Part shown: piece by piece, positions 16,218-25,839 of the stretch
How positions within the stretch are numbered: position 1 is the stretch's first letter
Layout: the number at the start of each line of letters is the position of its first letter
Source of the DNA: Candidatus Alloclostridium intestinigallinarum
GTDB taxonomy: Bacteria > Bacillota > Clostridia > Christensenellales > UBA3700
NCBI GenBank assembly: GCA_904382605.1
Contig: CAJFJA010000003.1
Span: 1 to 64,000, forward strand
DNA length: 64,000 nt
Direction: 5' to 3'
The notes under the pieces: generated by a model
What the model saw: only the letters and a program-made list of their open reading frames with translations
Databases searched by the model: none
What the model was told of the DNA's origin: nothing
Made by a program: the position numbers and the translations under genes

Positions 16218-17964
16218 GCTGTCCCTCCTTGTCCTCCTGGGAGTGCACTATTTCGCGGTAGACGTCGCAGGTGCGCATGAGTTCGTCGTGCCTGCCCATG
16301 CCCACGGGTACGCCGCCGTCCAGGACGATTATCAGGTCGGCGTGGCGCACGGAAGTGGCGCGCTGGGACACGATGAAAGCGGTGGTATCCGTCAGGTCGT
16401 GACGGATTGCCGTGCGCAGTTTCAGGTCCGTGGCAAAGTCGAGCGCGCTTGCCGAATCGTCCATTATGACTATTTCCGGACGGCGCACCAGCGCGCGGGC
16501 GATGGTCAGCCTCTGCCGCTGTCCGCCTGAAAAGTTCTTGCCGCCCTGGTTGACGGGCGTGTCCAGACCTTCGGGAAGTTTTGATACGAACTCTTCCGCC
16601 TGCGCAGTTTTAAGCGCCTGCCATATGTCCTCGTCAGTAGCTCCGGGATTGCCCCAAAGCATATTGTCGCGTATCGTACCGGAGAAAAGCACCGTGCGCT
16701 GGGGGACGTATCCTATCCTGTCGCGCAGCTGTTTTAATTTATAATCGCGCACGTCGCGCCCGTCGATGAGCACGCTGCCTTCGCGCACGTCGTAAAAGCG
16801 CGGCATTAAATTCACCAGCGTGGACTTGCCGCTGCCCGTGCCGCCTATCACGCCCACCACCTTGGAAGGGTAGACCTTGAAAGATACGCGTTGAAGTACG
16901 TCGTTGCCGCCGTAGCCGAAGGAAACGTCCTTGAATTCCACGCGAGGCGCGCCTTCTTCTCCCCATTCCACGCCTTCGCCGTCCGTGATGGCGGGGGCGG
17001 TGTTCAGCACTTCCTTCACTCTCGCGCCCGAGGCGGAGGCTTTTGTGAATATCACCACCAGGTTGGCGGTGACCACCAGGGCGAGGGCTATCTGCGTGAG
17101 ATAGTTGACGAACGCCGTGACTTCGCCCTGCGTCATGCTTCCCGTGTCGACCATATCGCCGCCGAACCAGACCACCGCCGTTATCGCCAGGTTGATTATC
17201 AGCAGGGATACGGGGTTGAGCAGGGCGGATACCGCTCCCACCGTGGAAGCCGCCCTGGCAAGCTGCTTCGCCTCTTTGTCGAAGCGCTGTCTTTCTTCCT
17301 CTTCCCTGGCGAAAGCGCGCACTACGCGCACGCCGGAGAGGTTTTCGCGCGTGACGGCGGAAAGGTCGTCAACTTCGCGCTGTACCTTTTTATAGCGGGG
17401 AATGGTGCTGCGCATTATGAAAAAGAGCGCGACGGCTATAATGGGCGTTGCGACGATGAACACCACGGAAAGCGGCGGATTGAGTATCACCGCCATTATC
17501 ACCGAACCTATTATTATGAAGGGCGCGCGCACCACCAGCCTTATGAGCATGGCTACCGCCACCTGCAGCTGGTTTATGTCGCCGGAAAGCCTTGTCAAAA
17601 GCGAGGGCGTTCCGAAGTCGTCGAACTGTTCGGGGGAGAGGGTGTTGATATGCTTGAACAGCGCGTTTCTCACGTCCGTGCCGAAGCCCTGCGAACAGCG
17701 CGAGGCGAATATCTGGCATACCAGGGCAAAGCACAGCCCCGCGGTGCAGGTCAGGGCGATAAGCCCCGAATATTCCAGCACGAATTTCCAGTCCGCCATG
17801 GCTATGCCCTTGTCGATTATCTCAGCCATTAACAGCGGAATGAACAATTCCAGCACCGCTTCCACCAGTTTGCAGAAGGGACCTATGATAAGTTCTTTTT
17901 TGTAGGGGGCGAAAAAGGAAGTCATCTTCAATTCTTTTTCTCCCGTATTCACTCTTTCAGCCAT
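16204..17964 (-). CDS. ABC exporter half-transporter, degenerate-site subunit
   Basis: This 586-residue partner of the following gene has a six-helix exporter domain and an ATPase domain. Walker A is GGTGSGKST, the signature is FSGGQRQR, and Walker B is IVIMDDSASALD. In that last motif the catalytic Glu is replaced by Asp, the usual sign of the non-hydrolysing site in heterodimeric exporters. The ATG at 17964 has CGGAG four bases upstream. It is divergent from nadE with a 161-bp gap. Confidence 0.93.
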   Translation of the reverse strand: MAERVNTGEKELKMTSFFAPYKKELIIGPFCKLVEAVLELFIPLLMAEIIDKGIAMADWKFVLEYSGLIALTCTAGLCFALVCQIFASRCSQGFGTDVRNALFKHINTLSPEQFDDFGTPSLLTRLSGDINQLQVAVAMLIRLVVRAPFIIIGSVIMAVILNPPLSVVFIVATPIIAVALFFIMRSTIPRYKKVQREVDDLSAVTRENLSGVRVVRAFAREEEERQRFDKEAKQLARAASTVGAVSALLNPVSLLIINLAITAVVWFGGDMVDTGSMTQGEVTAFVNYLTQIALALVVTANLVVIFTKASASGARVKEVLNTAPAITDGEGVEWGEEGAPRVEFKDVSFGYGGNDVLQRVSFKVYPSKVVGVIGGTGSGKSTLVNLMPRFYDVREGSVLIDGRDVRDYKLKQLRDRIGYVPQRTVLFSGTIRDNMLWGNPGATDEDIWQALKTAQAEEFVSKLPEGLDTPVNQGGKNFSGGQRQRLTIARALVRRPEIVIMDDSASALDFATDLKLRTAIRHDLTDTTAFIVSQRATSVRHADLIIVLDGGVPVGMGRHDELMRTCDVYREIVHSQEDKEGQHDDK

Positions 17965-17981
17965 TACACTCCGAAAAATAC

Positions 17982-18011
17982 TTGAAAAAAATTTTTACTA
18001 TGTTGTATTAT
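17982..18011 (+). promoter_or_regulatory. Possible nadE promoter
   Basis: TTGAAA (17982-17987) and TATTAT (18006-18011) are 18 bp apart in the divergent gap between the ABC pair and nadE. A leader of about 105 nt would precede the nadE start. Confidence 0.4.
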
Positions 18012-18125
18012 ATATTATGAAAGCGCGATATAACAAGCGTTTTCGTGCAGAAAATAATTACGCCCGCCCGCGGCAGGGGATTTCCTACGTCCCGCGGGGC
18101 GGTAAGGGCGGGCGGCGGAGTACGT

Positions 18126-20093
18126 ATGAGGGACGGATTTATCAAAATTGCGGCGGTGACCCCCGCGGTGGAAATTGCCGACGCGGCGGCGAACGCGCGC
18201 GCAATCGTCGGCGGCGCGGTCAGGGCGGAAGGCATGGGCGCAAAGCTCGTAATATTCCCCGAACTTTCGGTGTGCGGATACACGGCGGGCGATTTGTTCT
18301 TGCAGGAAAAACTGCTGTCGGGCTGTGTTGACGCGCTTTTTTACATCGCGGAGAATACGGAAAAACTTAACGCGGTAATCGCGGTGGGCGCGCCCCTTGT
18401 TTCGGGCGGCAAGCTGTACAACTGCGCCTTTATAATCACGGGAGGCAGGATAATAGCCGCCTATCCCAAAACGTATATCCCTTCTTACGGCGAATTTTAC
18501 GAAACGCGCCACTTCACCGCTTTCGACGGAAAAACGCGCGAAGTGACCCTTACGCGCGGCGGCAGGACTTTCACTTTCCCCATGGGATACGTCGTGTGCA
18601 AATGTATATCCGTGCCCGCGCTTACGCTTGCGGCGGAGATATGCGAGGATATGTGGGCGCCTCAGCCCCCTTCCACGCGCCTTGCGAAAGCGGGCGCGCA
18701 CGTCATATTCAATCTGTCGGCAAGCGACGAGGTGATAGGAAAGGCGGACTACCGCCGCACCCTGGTGCGCGCCCAGTCGGGCAGGTGCGAATGCGTGTAC
18801 GCGTACAGCGGAGCGGGCGGCGGCGAATCCACCACGGACGCCGTTTACGGCGGCCACAAGCTGATAGCCGAAAGCGGCAATATTCTGGCGGAGGGCAGTA
18901 GCCTGTTTGACGGAAAGGATATACTTGTGACGGAAGCGGACGTGCAGTCCGTGGCGGCGGAGCGGCGCAGGCGCAACACCTTTGAGACGGAAGAGTGCGA
19001 AACCGTTTACTTCGACCTGAAAGAGGAAAGGACGGTTTTGGAAAACAGATATATCCCCGCCATGCCTTTCGTGCCCGAAGACGGCGGCGCGAGGGAGGAT
19101 AGGTGCGCGGAGATTCTGACCATGCAGACGGAAGGGCTTGTCACCCGCATGAAGAGGGCGGGGGCGAAAACGCTCGTCGTGGGCATATCGGGCGGACTTG
19201 ACAGCGCGCTTGCCCTGGCGGTGGCGTGCAGCGCCGCGGACAGGGCGTGGGGGAGCAGGGAAAACGTGATTGCCGTAACCATGCCGTGCTTTGGAACGAC
19301 CAGGCGCACCAAATCCAATGCCGTGAAGCTGACAAAGGCTTTGGGAGCCACCCTAAAAGAAGTAAATATCAAAAAAGCCGTGCTCAGGCACTTTGCGGAC
19401 ATCGGGCACGACGAAGACGTTCACGACGTGGCGTACGAAAATTCACAGGCGCGCGAGCGCACCCAGGTGCTTATGGATATAGCCAACCAAACGGGCGGTC
19501 TGGTGGTGGGCACGGGCGACCTTTCCGAACTCGCCCTGGGCTGGGCGACGTACAACGGCGACCATATGTCCATGTACGGCGTGAACGCGGGCGTGCCCAA
19601 AACGCTTGTGAAACATCTGGTGAACTACTACGCTTTGACCTGCGGCAACGCGGCGGTGAAAAGTGCGCTTCTGTCCATATGCGACACGCCCATATCTCCC
19701 GAACTGCTTCCGCCCAAGGACGGGGAGATAGCCCAGCGCACGGAAGACATAGTCGGTCCTTACGAACTTCACGACTTTATTCTGTACAACGTGGTGCGCA
19801 GGGGCTTTACGCCTTCAAAGGTGTTCCGCCTTGCAATGCACGCGTTCGTCAAGGGCGAGGACGGGAGCGAAAGGAACAAGGGCTTTACCGCGGAGGATAT
19901 CTACAAGTGGACGGACAACTTCTACCGCCGCTTCTTCGCCCAGCAGTTCAAGCGTTCCTGCCTGCCCGACGGACCCAAGGTGGGCAGCGTGACCCTTTCG
20001 CCGCGCGCGGACTGGAGAATGCCCAGCGACGCTTCGTCAGCCATGTGGCGGCAGGAACTTAAAGCCGCGTATCTGGCGTATTCCGCAAAGTAA
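18126..20093 (+). CDS. nadE: Glutamine-dependent NAD+ synthetase
   Basis: This enzyme makes NAD+ from deamido-NAD+ using ATP and glutamine. The N-terminal nitrilase-type glutaminase has the Glu-Lys-Cys triad at about E46 (FPELSVCGY), K115 (YPKTYIPSY) and C173 (EICEDMW). The C-terminal synthetase has the ATP-pyrophosphatase loop SGGLDS at 355-360. Length is 655 residues, as for the two-domain form. The ATG at 18126 (MRDGFIKIAAVTP) has GGAG at a suitable distance; an upstream in-frame ATG adds 27 residues unlike the family. A hairpin terminator follows. Confidence 0.96.
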   Translation: MRDGFIKIAAVTPAVEIADAAANARAIVGGAVRAEGMGAKLVIFPELSVCGYTAGDLFLQEKLLSGCVDALFYIAENTEKLNAVIAVGAPLVSGGKLYNCAFIITGGRIIAAYPKTYIPSYGEFYETRHFTAFDGKTREVTLTRGGRTFTFPMGYVVCKCISVPALTLAAEICEDMWAPQPPSTRLAKAGAHVIFNLSASDEVIGKADYRRTLVRAQSGRCECVYAYSGAGGGESTTDAVYGGHKLIAESGNILAEGSSLFDGKDILVTEADVQSVAAERRRRNTFETEECETVYFDLKEERTVLENRYIPAMPFVPEDGGAREDRCAEILTMQTEGLVTRMKRAGAKTLVVGISGGLDSALALAVACSAADRAWGSRENVIAVTMPCFGTTRRTKSNAVKLTKALGATLKEVNIKKAVLRHFADIGHDEDVHDVAYENSQARERTQVLMDIANQTGGLVVGTGDLSELALGWATYNGDHMSMYGVNAGVPKTLVKHLVNYYALTCGNAAVKSALLSICDTPISPELLPPKDGEIAQRTEDIVGPYELHDFILYNVVRRGFTPSKVFRLAMHAFVKGEDGSERNKGFTAEDIYKWTDNFYRRFFAQQFKRSCLPDGPKVGSVTLSPRADWRMPSDASSAMWRQELKAAYLAYSAK

Positions 20094-20121
20094 ATCATAG
20101 ACAAAAAGCCGTTTATTTTAC

Positions 20122-20151
20122 GCCGCGCCGCCGCAAAGGGGCGCGGCTTTT
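20122..20151 (+). terminator. nadE terminator
   Basis: The stem GCCGCGCC (20122-20129) / GGCGCGGC (20140-20147) is followed by TTTT, 28 bp after the nadE stop. The rest of the 353-bp gap to 20446 is AT-rich and holds only the promoter at 20384. Confidence 0.85.
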
Positions 20152-20383
20152 CGCATGCGGGCGGAGAGTATATAGAAATTTGCGTTATTTTATGGACGAT
20201 ATGGGTATGAAAATTATGGATAAAAACGCGGTCGCCGTTACTTTGCAAAGGTAAGCGTTTAATAAGTTTTATGTAAAATTCCGCATATATGTCGGTTATT
20301 ATTTTTATATTTTGCGGGCAATATGTAATTTTTCGTAAAATTAACTTACATTAACAGGCAAAAAAACGCCGTTTTACACTATA

Positions 20384-20412
20384 TTGACATCTTTCCGCGC
20401 GTAATTTATAAT
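20384..20412 (+). promoter_or_regulatory. Consensus promoter of the 20447 lipoprotein gene
   Basis: Exact TTGACA (20384-20389) and exact TATAAT (20407-20412) are separated by 17 bp, 34 bp before the start codon. Confidence 0.85.
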
Positions 20413-20446
20413 TAGATTATCTGTAAATCGGAGGAAAAGGGAAATT

Positions 20447-21610
20447 ATGACCGGAAAATTTTCCGTTAAATCGGGCGGCAGAAAAGCCGCGTTTATCGTA
20501 ACAGCCGCGCTTGCGGCAATAGTTATTGCAACCACTTTGCTTCTTTCCGCCTGCGCGGCGGTGGAAGCCGAACCTCCCATGGCTGACGAAACGTATATGG
20601 GCGGATATAACACCAAGCCCGCGTTCGACGGCTACTATTCCGCCCAGGTGGACGAGGTGCTGCAATCCGCTTCTCTGGACAACGCGACCAAGGCGGCGTA
20701 TCTGTGGGCGCTTGCAAGCTACAACTGGGGGCAGACTTCCCAATACGCCATGTTCCAGAACAAGGTGGGCGACACCGTTTTGAAAGGCAACCAGGGCACG
20801 ATGGCTTACCAGCAGTACCACAAGGAAAAGAGGGCGGACGGCGATTACAAGGGTGAAAAATACCATTACACCATAAAGCATATTTACGATTCCAACTTTT
20901 CTTCCGTAGTGGAAGGACTGCTTGAAAGCGCGAATGTGCGCTTCGTGGCGAACACGGGCGACCTGCAGGGGCTTTACCGTTTTAAAATAAACGGCGACGG
21001 CAAGGAAGTGACCATGTTCACCGGCACGCAGCTGCTGGGCGAGGAACTGCTTACCACCAAGTGGAAGAAGGGCAAGGACTTCGGTGGCAACGGCGAAGAG
21101 ATATGGAAGACGGGCATCGTAAAGGAAAACACCGCTTCTTTGAGCGAGGTGATTGCCGCAATCAAAAGCGACGTTCAGACCTGCGACGTGGACGACAGAC
21201 TTATCCAGGGCAATATAAACACGCTGGCGGACGGCGTCGTTTCGGGCGCTACGATAACTAAGGCGGCGGACGGCGACTACTACACCGTCACCATGACTTT
21301 CGATCTGGAAAAGCTGAACGCGGACTCCCGCAGTATAGAATTTCTGAACAGCGACAACTCGGCTAAGAACATGCAGTGGGACAGCCTTTCCGTGTCATTT
21401 GAAATCTGGGACAACGGTCTGTTCAGAAGCTACACGATAGACGAAAAGTGGACGGGCGAAGTGGGTGCCGTCGCCTTCTGGTTCGAAGGTTCCGCTTCCG
21501 CGACCAACCACGTATACTTCTCGTACACGGACGAGGACTGCTCCATGCAGAAGGAACTCGACTATCTTGCCGAATTCATCGCGGACGGCGGTGCGGAAGA
21601 GGCAGAATAA
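20447..21610 (+). CDS. Predicted lipoprotein of unknown function
   Basis: I do not recognise the family. The protein is 387 residues long with a basic N-terminus, a hydrophobic signal and a lipobox LLLSAC, so it is predicted to be anchored outside the cell. The mature part is rich in Asp, Gly, Tyr and Trp, has no membrane segment, and ends in a short acidic tail. GGAGG lies 11 bases before the ATG, and a perfect consensus promoter suggests strong expression. It lies just upstream of the hexuronate operon but is separated from it by 111 bp with its own putative promoter signals. Its composition recalls the lipoprotein at 35486, but I see no clear alignment. Confidence 0.8.
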   Translation: MTGKFSVKSGGRKAAFIVTAALAAIVIATTLLLSACAAVEAEPPMADETYMGGYNTKPAFDGYYSAQVDEVLQSASLDNATKAAYLWALASYNWGQTSQYAMFQNKVGDTVLKGNQGTMAYQQYHKEKRADGDYKGEKYHYTIKHIYDSNFSSVVEGLLESANVRFVANTGDLQGLYRFKINGDGKEVTMFTGTQLLGEELLTTKWKKGKDFGGNGEEIWKTGIVKENTASLSEVIAAIKSDVQTCDVDDRLIQGNINTLADGVVSGATITKAADGDYYTVTMTFDLEKLNADSRSIEFLNSDNSAKNMQWDSLSVSFEIWDNGLFRSYTIDEKWTGEVGAVAFWFEGSASATNHVYFSYTDEDCSMQKELDYLAEFIADGGAEEAE

Positions 21611-21680
21611 CCATTGCGGCGGTTATCCGTGTCCCGCGCCGGGCGCGCGCAATAATGTGGTAAAGAATTATTATTTGTAA

Positions 21681-21715
21681 TATAATAGCCGCCGAGGGGG
21701 AAAGCGGCGGGGGCA
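21681..21715 (+). promoter_or_regulatory. Probable -10 region and leader of the hexuronate operon
   Basis: TATAAT at 21681-21686 is the best -10 in the gap. No good -35 is seen 17 bp upstream, so an activator may be needed. A short inverted repeat (gccgc...gcggc) follows, and the G-rich sequence before the ATG at 21722 serves as the ribosome binding site. No regulator gene lies next to the operon in this window. Confidence 0.4.
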
Positions 21716-21721
21716 TATTGA

Positions 21722-22369
21722 ATGAAGAGAGAAGAAATTTTAACGAAAATCAAAGAAAGCGGCGTTATCGCCGTAATCAGGGGCGCAGGCTATGAAGAGG
21801 GCGTGCGCTCCTCGCGCGCCTGCGTCGAAGGCGGCATAGACGTGATAGAGGTCACATATACCATGCCCGGGGCAAGCGAGGTCATCTCCGCGCTCAGAAA
21901 AGAGTACGGCGACAAAGTGCTGGTGGGCGCGGGCACGGTGCTCGACCCGGAAACGGCAAGGGCGGCAATGCTTGCGGGCGCGCAGTTTATCGTCGCTCCG
22001 TCGCTCAACACGGACACGATAAGGCTGTGCAACCGCTATTGCGTGCCCTGCGTACCGGGAATAGGCACGGCGAGCGAACTGCAACAGGCGCTGGAAGCGG
22101 GGGCGGGACTTGTCAAGCTGTTCCCCGGCGACGTGTACAAACCTTCGGGACTGAAAGCGCTCAAAGGACCTTTCCCCCAGGCGGATATAATGCCTACGGG
22201 CGGCGTGAGCGCGGACAACGCGCAGGAGTGGTTCAAGGCGGGGGCGGTCGCCGTGGGCGCCGGCTCTTTCCTCACCGCGGGCGCGAAGCGCGGCGACTAT
22301 GAAGAGGTGACGCGCACCGCGCGCGCGTTTGCGGATAAAGTGAAGCAAATCAAAGGGGGCGCAAGATGA
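21722..22369 (+). CDS. eda: KDPG aldolase (2-keto-3-deoxy-6-phosphogluconate aldolase)
   Basis: This enzyme splits KDPG into pyruvate and glyceraldehyde-3-phosphate, the last step of hexuronate breakdown. It has 215 residues, with the Schiff-base Lys132 in VKLFPGD and the general-base Glu43 in VIEVTYT. The phosphate-binding region MPTGGVS is present. It is the first gene of a 13-gene operon and overlaps kdgK by 4 bp. Such aldolases often also act on 4-hydroxy-2-oxoglutarate. Confidence 0.95.
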   Translation: MKREEILTKIKESGVIAVIRGAGYEEGVRSSRACVEGGIDVIEVTYTMPGASEVISALRKEYGDKVLVGAGTVLDPETARAAMLAGAQFIVAPSLNTDTIRLCNRYCVPCVPGIGTASELQQALEAGAGLVKLFPGDVYKPSGLKALKGPFPQADIMPTGGVSADNAQEWFKAGAVAVGAGSFLTAGAKRGDYEEVTRTARAFADKVKQIKGGAR

Positions 22370-23388
22370 AAATACTGACTTTCGGCGAAATAATGCTGCG
22401 CCTCCAGCCCTTCGGCTACAAGCGATTCATGCAGGCGGAAGCGTATGAAGCGGTGTACGGCGGCGGAGAGGCGAACGTGGCGGTATCGCTCGCGCAGCTG
22501 GGCGCGGACGCGGCTTTCATCACCCGTCTGCCCGAAAACGCGATTGCCGACAAATGTATAAAGGAACTGCGCGGCTGGGGCGTGGATACCTCGCGTATCC
22601 TCCGCGGCGGCGGCAGAATGGGCATTTACTTTTGCGAAAAGGGCGCGGGAGTGCGCGCAAGCAACGTCATCTACGACAGGGCGCATTCCGCAATAAGCGA
22701 AATAACGCCGCAGGATATCGACTGCGGCAGACTGCTTTACGGAGCGGGCTGGCTGCACTTTACGGGCATAACCCCCGCGCTTGGCGAAAACGTCGCCGAC
22801 GCCACGCTTAAAATGGTAAAGGCGGCGAAGGAGAAGGGCATGATAGTGTCGTGCGACCTCAATTACCGCGCGAAGCTGTGGAGCAGGGAGCAGGCGGGCA
22901 AAGTCATGCGCGAACTTCTTAAATACGTGGACGTGCTCATCTCCAACGAAGAGGACTGCAAGGACGTGCTGGGACTTACCGCCGAAGGCAGCGACATTAC
23001 CGGCGGGCATTTAAGCGCGGAAGCGTACGGAAAGCTCGGCGGCAGGGTCATGGCAATGTTCCCGAACATAAAATACGCGGCGTTTACCCTGCGCGAGAGC
23101 ATTTCCGCAAGTCAGAACAACTGGTCGGCGGTGCTTGTCACGGATAAGGAAGTTTACCGCTCGAAAAAATATCACCTGGACATAGTGGACAGGGTGGGCG
23201 GCGGCGACAGCTTCGGCGCGGGACTGATATACGCCCTTTCTTCGGGAGAGGACGGACAGTATGCGGTGGACTTCGCCGTTGCGGCTTCCGCGATAAAACA
23301 CACGGTGGAGGGCGACTTCAACGTGCTTTCCGCAGGCGAGGTGAAAAAACTCATGGGAGGGGACGCAAGTGGCAGAGTGCAACGGTAA
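22366..23388 (+). CDS. kdgK: 2-keto-3-deoxygluconate kinase (PfkB family)
   Basis: This enzyme phosphorylates KDG to KDPG. It is a 340-residue ribokinase/PfkB-type sugar kinase. The N-terminal signature is YGGGEANVAVSLAQLG, and the C-terminal signature with the catalytic Asp is VGGGDSFGAGLIYAL. It overlaps eda by 4 bp and uxaC by 20 bp. KDG specificity is inferred from the operon, since PfkB signatures alone do not set the substrate. Confidence 0.92.
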   Translation: MKILTFGEIMLRLQPFGYKRFMQAEAYEAVYGGGEANVAVSLAQLGADAAFITRLPENAIADKCIKELRGWGVDTSRILRGGGRMGIYFCEKGAGVRASNVIYDRAHSAISEITPQDIDCGRLLYGAGWLHFTGITPALGENVADATLKMVKAAKEKGMIVSCDLNYRAKLWSREQAGKVMRELLKYVDVLISNEEDCKDVLGLTAEGSDITGGHLSAEAYGKLGGRVMAMFPNIKYAAFTLRESISASQNNWSAVLVTDKEVYRSKKYHLDIVDRVGGGDSFGAGLIYALSSGEDGQYAVDFAVAASAIKHTVEGDFNVLSAGEVKKLMGGDASGRVQR

Positions 23389-24784
23389 CGTAAAGGACGT
23401 GCTCACGTCCGATTTCGCGCGCAGAATATACGCGCAGGTAAGGGATCTGCCCATAATAGATTATCACTGCCACCTTTCGCCAAAGGAGATTTACGAGGAC
23501 AAGCCTTTTGAAAACATAGGGCAGATGTGGCTGGCGGGCGACCACTATAAGTGGCGGCTTATGCGCGCCTGCGGCATAGAAGAAGAGTACGTAACGGGCG
23601 ATAAGAGCTGGAAGGAGAAGTATCTGACTTTCTGCGACGCACTCTCCCGCTCTCCCGGCAATCCCATTTGGGATTGGACGGCAATGGAGCTGGAAAAGTT
23701 CTTCGGCGTGAATAAACCGTTTGTGCCCGAAAACGCGGAAGAGATATGGGACGTGTGCAATAAAAAGATAGCGGAAGAAAAGTTTTCTCCGCGCAAAGCC
23801 ATCGCAATGAGCAACGTGGAGTATATCGCCACCACGGACGACCCGTGCGACGATTTGAAGTACCACGAACTGCTCAAAAAAGAGGGGTACGGCGTGAAGG
23901 TCGCGCCTTCCTTCCGCACGGACAATATCGTAAGCGTGGGCGCGCCGAACTACTTGGACTATGTGAAAAAGCTGGGCGCCGCGGCAGGCGTGGAGATAAA
24001 GGGGTATTACGATTTTCTGGAAGCGATAAAGAAGAGATTGGACTTCTTCTGCTCCATGGGGTGCAAGTTCAGCGACGTGGGCGTGGAGGGCTTTCCTTCC
24101 TTTACCAATCTTGAAAAGGAGTTTGAATGCGAGCCTACCCCGCCTCCCACAAGAAGGGAGAGGGCGGAACACGCGTTTAAGCGCATACTCAAAGACGATA
24201 TCGTATACGAAGAGGACGAGGACGTGCTGCGCGAAGACCTGTACGTGTTTTTGGCGGCGGAGTACGCGGCGCGCGATATGGTAATGCAGCTGCACCTGTG
24301 CGTTACGCGCAACTCCAATTACGAAATGCTGTGCAAGTGCGGCAGGGACGCGGGCTTTGACTGTGTGGGCGAAAATATAGAGATAAGGCGCCTTAGGCAG
24401 TTTTTGAACGAAGCCACCTGCGACGGGGAGCCGTATACCATAGTTTATTCGCTCAATCCCACCCTGTATTACGAGCTTATCACGCTGTGCGGGGCGTTCC
24501 GCGGCGTGGTGCCGGGCATAAGCTGGTGGTTCAACGACCACAGGCGCGGCATAACGGAACTTCTGAACGCGGCGGCGGAGCTTTCCAGCATAGATTCGCT
24601 CGTGGGTATGCTCACGGACAGCAGGTCTTTCCTGTCCTATCCCCGCCACGACTATTTCAGGAAGATACTTTGCGAATTTTTGGCAAACGTCACCCCCGAC
24701 GCGGCGGAAAAATACGCGGTCAGGGTGGCGCGTGACCTGTGTTATAATAACGCAAAAGAACTTGTGGAGGAAGCATACGAATGA
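23369..24784 (+). CDS. uxaC: Uronate (glucuronate) isomerase
   Basis: This enzyme interconverts D-glucuronate and D-fructuronate, or galacturonate and tagaturonate. It has 471 residues and is an amidohydrolase-fold enzyme. The family opening is DYHCHLSPKEIYEDKPF, with the metal-ligand HxH. The motif VPGISWWFND and the C-terminal DSRSFLSYPRHDYFR region are also typical. The start codon is GTG at 23369, preceded by GGGAGGGG, and lies inside the end of kdgK. Confidence 0.95.
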   Translation: MAECNGNVKDVLTSDFARRIYAQVRDLPIIDYHCHLSPKEIYEDKPFENIGQMWLAGDHYKWRLMRACGIEEEYVTGDKSWKEKYLTFCDALSRSPGNPIWDWTAMELEKFFGVNKPFVPENAEEIWDVCNKKIAEEKFSPRKAIAMSNVEYIATTDDPCDDLKYHELLKKEGYGVKVAPSFRTDNIVSVGAPNYLDYVKKLGAAAGVEIKGYYDFLEAIKKRLDFFCSMGCKFSDVGVEGFPSFTNLEKEFECEPTPPPTRRERAEHAFKRILKDDIVYEEDEDVLREDLYVFLAAEYAARDMVMQLHLCVTRNSNYEMLCKCGRDAGFDCVGENIEIRRLRQFLNEATCDGEPYTIVYSLNPTLYYELITLCGAFRGVVPGISWWFNDHRRGITELLNAAAELSSIDSLVGMLTDSRSFLSYPRHDYFRKILCEFLANVTPDAAEKYAVRVARDLCYNNAKELVEEAYE

Positions 24785-25839
24785 ATATGCGCATGACTTT
24801 CAGGTGGTACGGAGAAGACGACCCCGTAACGCTTGACAAAATAGAACAGATTCCCTGCATGGACGGCATAGTTTCCGCCGTGTACGACACGCCCGTGGGA
24901 AGCGTGTGGAGCGAAGAGAGCATAGACAAAATCAAAAGGCAGGCGCAGGAGCACAACCTCAAATTCGAGGTGGTGGAAAGCGTGCCCGTGCACGAGGACA
25001 TCAAGCTGGGCGCAAAGGGCGCGGACAAGCTCATCGACGTGTACAAGGAAAACATCGTGCGCCTGGGAAGAGCGGGGGTAAAGTGCGTATGTTACAACTT
25101 TATGCCCGTGTTCGACTGGCTGAGAAGCGAACTGAAAAAGCCGCTTGCCGACGGTTCAAACGCCCTGGCTTACGACCACAAAACCGTGCTTGCGATGAAT
25201 CCGCTCACAAGCGAACTTTCCCTGCCCGGCTGGGACAGCAGTTACACCAAAGAGGGGATGAAGGAGCTTCTGCACAAGTACGAGAGCGTGGACGAAGAGG
25301 CGCTTTGGAAAAATCTTACGGTATTTCTGAAAGAGGTCGTGCCCGTGGCGGAGCAGGCGGACGTAAAACTTGCCATTCACCCCGACGACCCGCCGTGGAG
25401 CATGTTCGGACTGCCCAGGATAGTCACGAACAAGGAAAATCTGCGCCGTCTGCTGGACATAGTTGACAGCCCCTATAACGGACTTACCCTTTGCACGGGC
25501 AGTCTGGGCGTTAATCCGGAAAACGACGTGGCGGATATGCTTAAAACATTTGCCGGCAGAACGCCTTTCGTGCATCTGAGGAATATAAAGATAACGGGCG
25601 CGCAGTGCTTTGAAGAGAGCGGACACATAAGCGTAAAAGGCTCGCTTGATATGTACAAGATAGTAAAGACGCTTTACGATACCGGCTTTGACGGCTGGGT
25701 GCGCCCCGACCACGGCAGAATGATATGGGGCGAACAGGGCAGAGCGGGCTACGGACTGTACGACAGGGCGCTGGGCGCAATGTATCTGTACGGGCTGGCG
25801 GAAGCGGTTTCCGGCGGCTATAAAAAGGAGGACAAGTAA
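24781..25839 (+). CDS. uxuA: Mannonate dehydratase
   Basis: This enzyme removes water from D-mannonate to give KDG. It is a 352-residue TIM-barrel enzyme of the UxuA family, with recognisable AIHPDDPPWSMFGLPR, VHLRNIK and DGWVRPDHGR regions. It overlaps the uxaC stop by 4 bp (ATGA). Together with uxaC and the next gene it completes the glucuronate branch. Confidence 0.95.
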   Translation: MNMRMTFRWYGEDDPVTLDKIEQIPCMDGIVSAVYDTPVGSVWSEESIDKIKRQAQEHNLKFEVVESVPVHEDIKLGAKGADKLIDVYKENIVRLGRAGVKCVCYNFMPVFDWLRSELKKPLADGSNALAYDHKTVLAMNPLTSELSLPGWDSSYTKEGMKELLHKYESVDEEALWKNLTVFLKEVVPVAEQADVKLAIHPDDPPWSMFGLPRIVTNKENLRRLLDIVDSPYNGLTLCTGSLGVNPENDVADMLKTFAGRTPFVHLRNIKITGAQCFEESGHISVKGSLDMYKIVKTLYDTGFDGWVRPDHGRMIWGEQGRAGYGLYDRALGAMYLYGLAEAVSGGYKKEDK